The notes under the pieces: model-generated
The model's database searches: none
What the model was told of the DNA's origin: nothing
Seen by the model: only the letters and a program-made list of their open reading frames with translations
Shown here: positions 58,778 through 64,000 of the stretch, one piece after another
Numbering within the stretch: position 1 is the stretch's first letter
How the letters are laid out: each line of letters starts with the position of its first letter
Source: Verticillium longisporum
Taxonomy: Eukaryota; Ascomycota; Sordariomycetes; Glomerellales; Plectosphaerellaceae
Direction of reading: 5' to 3'
Length of the DNA: 64,000 bases
Assembly (NCBI GenBank): GCA_019188255.1
Contig: JAETXT010000007.1
Coordinates: 3,596,001 to 3,660,000 of the forward strand
Translations under genes and position numbers: made by a program

Positions 58778-59112
58778 CGGCGCCTTTTTGCTGGGCTGGT
58801 CCTGTTGTGAGCATGGGAGCGAGTCTATAGGATGGGATGGAAGGCATTTTGCGGACATGAACAGCAGTCAGGACGAACACGGACGGACACGGCGTCAGGA
58901 CGGACATGAAAACAATTCGAGCCGACATGAGCGGTAGAGCAGAGGACATTGCACACGGCCAAGCAGCACAGAAACGAGCTTCTCTTGATTACCAGAATAA
59001 AGTGCATAAATCGCATCATTGACATGAGTAAACATCTTGGTATCCTACACCCACACAAACGTCCCCACCCTCATCCCGCCGCCAGCCATCTACGCCTTGT
59101 GCCGCCACCCAT
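58778..59112. other. convergent intergenic region
   Basis: Short spacer between the 3' ends of the RBR ligase and FOX2. An imperfect tandem duplication, CCATCTACGCCTTG, spans about 59087-59122 and overlaps the FOX2 stop codon. Confidence 0.55.
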
Positions 59113-62100
59113 CTACGCCTTGCCGACGAGCTCGGCACCGCCGCCCGCAATGGCGAGCTTGCCCGTCTCCTTGACCTTGGTCTGGAACAGCACCTTGCCG
59201 CCCTCCTGCCACATCTCGGTGACGAGCGTCTCCCCGGCAGGACGGTGCCGGCGAAGCGGACCTTGATGTACCTAAAGGCGCCAAAGCGCACGTAGACGAC
59301 CTCGCCGGCGAAGCCAAAGGAGCCGAGGCCGTGCAGGTGGGCCTTCGTGAATCCGCCCATGCGCGCGAACGTCGGGACGACGTGGAGCGGGTTGAAGTCG
59401 CCGCTGAGGCGGTAGAGGGCCGCCTGCTCCTCCGTCGTCTTCTCCTCGACGACAACGTCGGGGCTGCGCGCGGGGGCTTGTTGGCGGCCGTGCTGGGGCC
59501 GCGGTCGGCGGGGCGCGCCTGGCCGCCGAAGCCGCCGCAGCCGCGGAGGAAGACGGTCATCTCGTTGTAAAGACCTCCTCGCCCGTCTCGGCGATGACGG
59601 TCGAGATGCCGTTGCGCGCAATGGCCGCGTTGCCCTTGTCGACGACCTCGAGGAGCCGCGCGCGGGAGACGAGGTGCGCCGCCGTCGGGATCGGGTACTT
59701 CTTCACCTCGAGGTACTGCTCGCCGTGGAGCAGCATCATCGGCGAGAAGTTGGGCACAATGTCGTCATAGTTGAACGACGTTTCGGCGCCGAAGGGCGGG
59801 ATGACGCCAAACGTCGGGACGGGGCGGAAGTCCTCGGCGCCCTCAAAGACGTAGTCGAGGTTGTCGCGCTTGGCGCCAATGCCGAGGTTGTAGAGAGCAA
59901 TATCGCGCTCCGTGTAGGTAAAGTCGGAAGGGATCGTGTCGGCCTTGAGCGCGTTGGCAATGGCCTCGCGGTACTGCGCGCCCTCGTCGGAGGAGGACGG
60001 GGCCTGGGGTTCACTGGCGGACTATTGACGGAGGACATGGGCGTTAACAATTTTTGGGTTCATTTGGCTACGTGGCTATGGTACAATATGTGTGGCGCAG
60101 ATGAGGAAAAAAGGACATGGCATCACCATCACATGACAGAGAAGCTTCTCATACCTTCTTGCTCTTGTTCGCCATGTTGTCCATGACCTTCTGGACGGCA
60201 TCCTGCGCCTTGGACGGGTGGTCCGCACGGCCGTCGTCAAAGTTCCTGATGACGTCCCACTTTTGCAGGAGAGCCTCGGGCGTCAGGGGCACGTCGACGG
60301 GGAATCCGTGGCCGCCGGATCGCTGCCACCTCGTCTGACCGACCCAGCCGCTGCCGACCTCGTACAGGCCGCCGGTAGGGTTCTTGGGCACCTTGTCGCT
60401 GCAGAGCGCGAGCACGACGGGCGCAATGTAGTCGGGCTTGAAAGCCTGCACCATCTCCTCGGGCATGATTGTCCTCGTCATGGCCGTGCCGGCGTTGGGC
60501 GCAATCGTGTTGACGTAGATGTTGTACTTGGCACCCTCGAGGGCCAGGGCGCGAGAGAAGCCGAGGATACCGCATTTCTGTGCACACGTCAGTTTCTGGG
60601 AGAAGATGAAGAAGACTAAGGCAGATAACGTACCGCCGCGGCGTAGTTGGCCTGTCCAAAATTGCCGTAGATGCCACTCGTCGAGGTCGTGTTGATGACA
60701 CGGCCATACTTCTGCTTGAGGAAGTAGGGCCAAGCGGCCTTGGTGACCTTGTAGGTACCGCGAAGGTGGACGTTCAGGACGGGGTCCCACAGACTGTCGT
60801 CCATGTTGTTGAAAGCCTTGTCGCGCAGGATGCCGGCATTGTTGATAACGATGTCGATACGGCCAAAGGCGTCAATGGCCGCCTTGACGACCACATCGCC
60901 GTCCTCGGCAGAGGCCTTGACGCCGACAGCCTTGCCGCCGGCCGCCTTGATCTCGTTGACGACGTCATCGGGGTTGGCGAGGTCGTTGATGACAAGCGAG
61001 GCACCGTACTTGGCGAAAGCCAGAGCGTAGGCGCGGCCGATACTGGAAAAGCATTAGCAGCTGAACATGGGACCACGAGCGAAGAGGAAGACTCACCCAG
61101 CACCGCCACCAGTGACAAGAGCGACACGGCCCGTGAAGTCGGGGTTCTCACCCTGGGCGCTAGGGCCCTTCTTCATGGAGTCCTCGAGCAGGGTCAAGAA
61201 GTCGGCAGGTCCCGAAGGGTACTGGGGGTTGGAGAAGTCGCCAACCTGGTCCCAGGCCTTGAGGACGGCGCCGGGGGTGTAGCTGTCGTCGGCCTTGAGA
61301 AGGAGACCGCTGGACCGCTCCCAGCGGAACTTGGCGACGTGGCCGGCACCGACCTCCCAGATGGTGCCGTTCTCCGTGTTGCTCTTGTGGACGAGGACAG
61401 CGACAAGGGGGACGACCCAGTCGGGCTTGAGGTTCTCGAGAACATCAGGGGGCATGACAGTCTCGGTCATGCGGCTCGCAGCTGGCATGGGGCGTCAGTC
61501 AACGGGGTCCCGTCACACCTGGGATGGCAGGAAAACTCACCAATGGGCGCAATGACGTTGGAGAGGATGTTGTACTTGGCGCCCTCCTTGGCGAGGGTCT
61601 CGGTGAAGCCAACCATGGCGAGCTTGGCAGCTGGACGGTTTGTTAGTGCCGTGCAGCTCAGGGCTCTTTCAAAGGAGCATACCAGAGTAGTTGGCCTGGC
61701 CGAAGCTGCCGAACAGACCGGCGGCAGAGGCCGTGTTGATGACGCGGCCGTACTTTTGTTTCCTGAAGTGAGGCCAGGCGGCGCGAGCGCACTTGTAGGC
61801 GCCACGGACGTGGACCTTCATGATGAGGTCCCAGTCCTGGTCGGTCATGTTCTTGAAGCTGATGTCACGGAGAATACCGGCATTGTTGATGAGAATGTCA
61901 ATGCGACCAAAGGCCTGGATGGCCGTCTCGATGATCTTGTCGCCATCCTCGACAGAGTTGTAGTTGGCCACGGCCTTGCCGCCAGCGGCCTTGATCTCGT
62001 TGACTACGACATCGGCGGCCTAATGGGAGATGCAATGTCAGCGACGGCTTTTCCAAGGAGAACTGCGCACTTCTGGGGTTGGGGGGTTCGAGAATGCTTA

Positions 62101-62260
62101 CCTTGCTGGAGGTGCCCTCGCCCTTGAAGGAGCCGCCGAGGTCGTTGACGACGACAGAGGCTCCGCGCGAGGCGAAGAAGAGGGCGTATACCTTGCCGAG
62201 GCCGCCACCAGCGCCGGTGACGACGACGACCTGGTCGTCAAATCGCAGCTGATCGGCCAT
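59113..62260 (-). CDS. FOX2: peroxisomal multifunctional beta-oxidation enzyme Fox2
   Basis: Performs the hydration (hydratase 2) and (3R)-hydroxyacyl-CoA dehydrogenation steps of peroxisomal beta-oxidation. Seven exons: 62260-62102, 62019-61683, 61630-61541, 61481-61097, 61042-60634, 60577-60155 and 60021-59113. Two tandem SDR dehydrogenase domains ([20 protein letters not shown]; second [20 protein letters not shown]) precede a MaoC-like hydratase with the catalytic pair in GDFNPLH. The last exon has three single-base losses in homopolymers: 59569-59571 ([14 protein letters not shown]), 59472-59476 ([16 protein letters not shown]) and 59232-59235 ([13 protein letters not shown]). With the three bases added the exon is an exact multiple of three and the protein has about 851 residues. 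It ends ELVGKA, without a canonical SKL-type peroxisome signal. Confidence 0.92.
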
Positions 62261-62761
62261 GATGATTGTCTCGGTCGGGTTGGCGACGAGACTGTGTGGT
62301 GTGGGGAGGAGAAGGGGAGGGGGAATGGAAGTGGTAGGATAGAGAGGAAAGGATGGACAACAAGACTCTCAAGGGATGATATGGGATGGGGGGGTATCAA
62401 AGGGCAAGATGGCTCAATAGATATGAAGATGGGAAAGGTTGATGTTGGAGGGGAGGAGAGAAAGATGAAGAGTCAAGAGCCTCGGGATGGAGTCGGGAAG
62501 CAGCAACGGTAGATTGTGCCCGAAGCCGTAACCGTCTCGTCCGTCGCTCAGTCACTGTAACGATGGGGGGGGGATCTCACTGGGGCTGGGGCTGTGGGGA
62601 GCCGAGGCACCCATTCTAGTGCCGCACGCCTGAGCCGAGGGGTCACGCTAGGCCGCATCCAGAGAGCTCTTCAAGGCCCTAGACCTTCACATGCTTGAGC
62701 TGACATGACGTCGCAAACTGGGGGCAAGTCATGCGCCCCAGACTTGTCACATGTGTCTGGG
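62261..62761. other. intergenic, FOX2 promoter side
   Basis: Upstream region of FOX2, G/A-rich on the plus strand at 62300-62480. It also contains the 3' flank of the F-box gene. No gene is seen. Confidence 0.5.
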
Positions 62762-63676
62762 CTAAGTAGTTTTTGAGTGTGAAGGAGGGGCAAGTGCATC
62801 TTGCGGCCTGTCGCCTTCTTCATGAAAAAGCCAGTTGTAGGTGAAATGGGTCAAGTTGCTGGCGGCTGACAGAATCAGTTCCAATTGGGATTCGCGAATC
62901 CGGGAGAGCGCGAGAGACGTCAAAGCCAACGGGGTCGGGTCGTGTTTAAAAGGCCACATAAATGGGTCATGATTTGCCACCGAGATGGATAACACCTCAA
63001 TGTTGGGCAGGTAGAATAAAGACAAGATGTCACGATCTGCCTCCTCCGCCTCGAAAACACAGCACTCGTTCAGCCACGGCGTAATTGACACGTGTATCAG
63101 TGACTGAAAGCTGTGGTTCTTTTGCAAGGGACCGATACTGGAGTCGCACTCAACTGATTCACGAAGAAGTAATCGAAACATGCGCGCAAGAAGTCGTGTC
63201 TCTGCAGACCAGTTCTCTGACAGCTCGAGACCCTTAAGACCAGTTGTCATCGAGACGAGGACTGCCACGACAGCATCAGCTGAGCCGGACTGAACTCTGG
63301 AGATCCAGTGATTGATATCAGCTGGCGACAGACCAATAAGCTTCACAGCTTCGAACAATCTGCGAGCAAGTGCCGGAGGGTTCGAAAGGGGAACTACAAC
63401 GGAATGGATCCCTTCCTCAAGAAGCCCATCGTTCCCAGCAAAAGTCAGGCTGCGCACGAGGCTAGCAAGCTCAGGTCGTTCGAGAAAGGTGCGTGGCAGA
63501 AGTATGACAGGGGGCCGAATTTCAAGCGTCCATGTAAATTGGATTGAAGAGTACAAGTGCGGCTCGATGACATGGTGTATGGTTTGACTCGTGGCGGAGA
63601 GTAATGCCAGGCCAGACGAGTCCAGCTGCTGGAAAATGCTGAGGAGAATCTCTGCAGGGCAATCTTGAAGAGACAT
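62762..63676 (-). CDS. F-box protein, possibly truncated
   Basis: A 304-codon frame starting MSLQDCPAEILLSIFQQLD, a clear F-box that would bind Skp1 in an SCF ubiquitin ligase. Hydrophobic and Leu-rich segments (LASLVRSLTFAGND, LPNIEVLSISVANHDPF, ALTSLALSRIRESQLELIL) follow and resemble the degenerate repeats of fungal F-box proteins that bind substrate. Related proteins usually continue further after a segment like LTHFTYNWLFHE, so the stop at 62762 may reflect another sequence error, an unseen intron or a genuine short form. No substrate can be inferred. Confidence 0.75.
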   Translation of the reverse strand: MSLQDCPAEILLSIFQQLDSSGLALLSATSQTIHHVIEPHLYSSIQFTWTLEIRPPVILLPRTFLERPELASLVRSLTFAGNDGLLEEGIHSVVVPLSNPPALARRLFEAVKLIGLSPADINHWISRVQSGSADAVVAVLVSMTTGLKGLELSENWSAETRLLARMFRLLLRESVECDSSIGPLQKNHSFQSLIHVSITPWLNECCVFEAEEADRDILSLFYLPNIEVLSISVANHDPFMWPFKHDPTPLALTSLALSRIRESQLELILSAASNLTHFTYNWLFHEEGDRPQDALAPPSHSKTT

Positions 63677-64000
63677 GTCGAGAAATCAATCAGTGGTGGT
63701 GAATGATGTAGTGATATGCGACAATAAATCGCCTTCACAAGACGCGAACAGAAGACGCGAGCAGAAGACGCGAGCAGAAGACGCGACCAGGAGACGCGAG
63801 CAAGGAGGGGACCTTGCATCCCAAGAGGCATATTCCGGGGATTGTTCCGGGGTACCTGGGCAGCTAGAGGCTCTACAGCAAGGCTGCAGCTCTAGCGCAT
63901 TGGCGCGGGCAGCGGCCTTTTCTTTTCCCACTGCCGCCAAGTCATGCCATGACACCCCGCACGCCGGCGCAGCCTTCTTCCCGTTGCGATGCCGGCGTCG
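63677..64000. other. upstream region of the F-box gene, window end
   Basis: Contains the 13-bp minisatellite described separately. No gene is seen before the window ends. Confidence 0.5.
63742..63806. repeat. 13-bp minisatellite, five units
   Basis: Five head-to-tail copies of ACGCGAGCAGAAG with point differences, about 70-130 bp upstream of the F-box start codon. Confidence 0.9.

Noticed and set aside
56711..58858. A 715-codon antisense frame opposite the RBR ligase gene
   Set aside because: It is Ala/Gly/Val/Glu-rich with no domain and runs opposite a gene with clear zinc motifs. The extreme G/C third positions of the sense gene remove stop codons on the other strand.
1..64000. Biosynthetic gene cluster, mobile element, CRISPR array or RNA gene
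   Set aside because: I looked for polyketide or peptide synthases, transposases, terminal repeats, spaced direct repeats and tRNA-like box B motifs and found none. A covariance-model search would be needed to exclude small RNAs.

Overview
This window is nuclear DNA of a filamentous ascomycete, most likely a sordariomycete. The evidence is short GT-AG introns of about 50-170 nt (one reaches 226 nt), often with a CTAAC/CTGAC-like branch point, fungal-type proteins throughout, and kilobase-scale intergenic spacers. I find 19 protein-coding genes, mostly conserved housekeeping genes. I see no rRNA, tRNA, transposon, CRISPR array or secondary-metabolite cluster.

Layout, left to right (+ or - is the strand). 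UPF2, nonsense-mediated decay (-, 1756-5598). Assimilatory nitrate reductase (+, 7230-10011). HRQ1-type helicase (-, 11022-14546). Yrb2-like Ran-binding protein (-, 15942-17579). Yip1-family Golgi protein (-, 18352-19375). Mitochondrial dehydrogenase kinase (-, 20148-21586). A tiny four-exon I9/PBI2-type proteinase inhibitor (-, 22093-22483). BMS1 ribosome-biogenesis GTPase (+, 23416-27000). TFIIA gamma (-, 27557-28057), divergent from V-ATPase subunit c'' (+, 28377-29195). Molybdenum-cofactor gene of cnxE/gephyrin type (-, 29823-31977). An unknown coiled-coil protein (-, 32643-33728). A HEI10-like meiotic RING protein (-, 34141-35530). A Zn2Cys6 transcription factor (-, 39504-42143). An 8.5-kb stretch with no gene I can support. 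ULA1, the NEDD8 E1 regulatory subunit (-, 50620-52747). A YMR226C-type short-chain dehydrogenase (+, 55050-56265). An RBR ubiquitin ligase of RNF216 type (+, 56798-58777). FOX2 peroxisomal beta-oxidation enzyme (-, 59113-62260). An F-box protein (-, 62762-63676).

These genes do not form one pathway. The one functional link is that nitrate reductase needs the molybdenum cofactor made by the cnxE product about 20 kb away; unrelated genes lie between them, so this is linkage rather than a cluster.

The clearest anomaly is technical. Five conserved genes (UPF2, nitrate reductase, the mitochondrial kinase, BMS1, FOX2) lose their reading frame at seven positions. At each one, adding a single base to a homopolymer run restores the family-conserved protein. 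This looks like systematic homopolymer under-calling in the assembly, not gene decay. Automatic annotation would split or truncate these genes. The right end (54-64 kb) also has three short minisatellites (15, 15 and 13 bp units) and genes with extreme G/C at third codon positions. I did not find a convincing new biological system.
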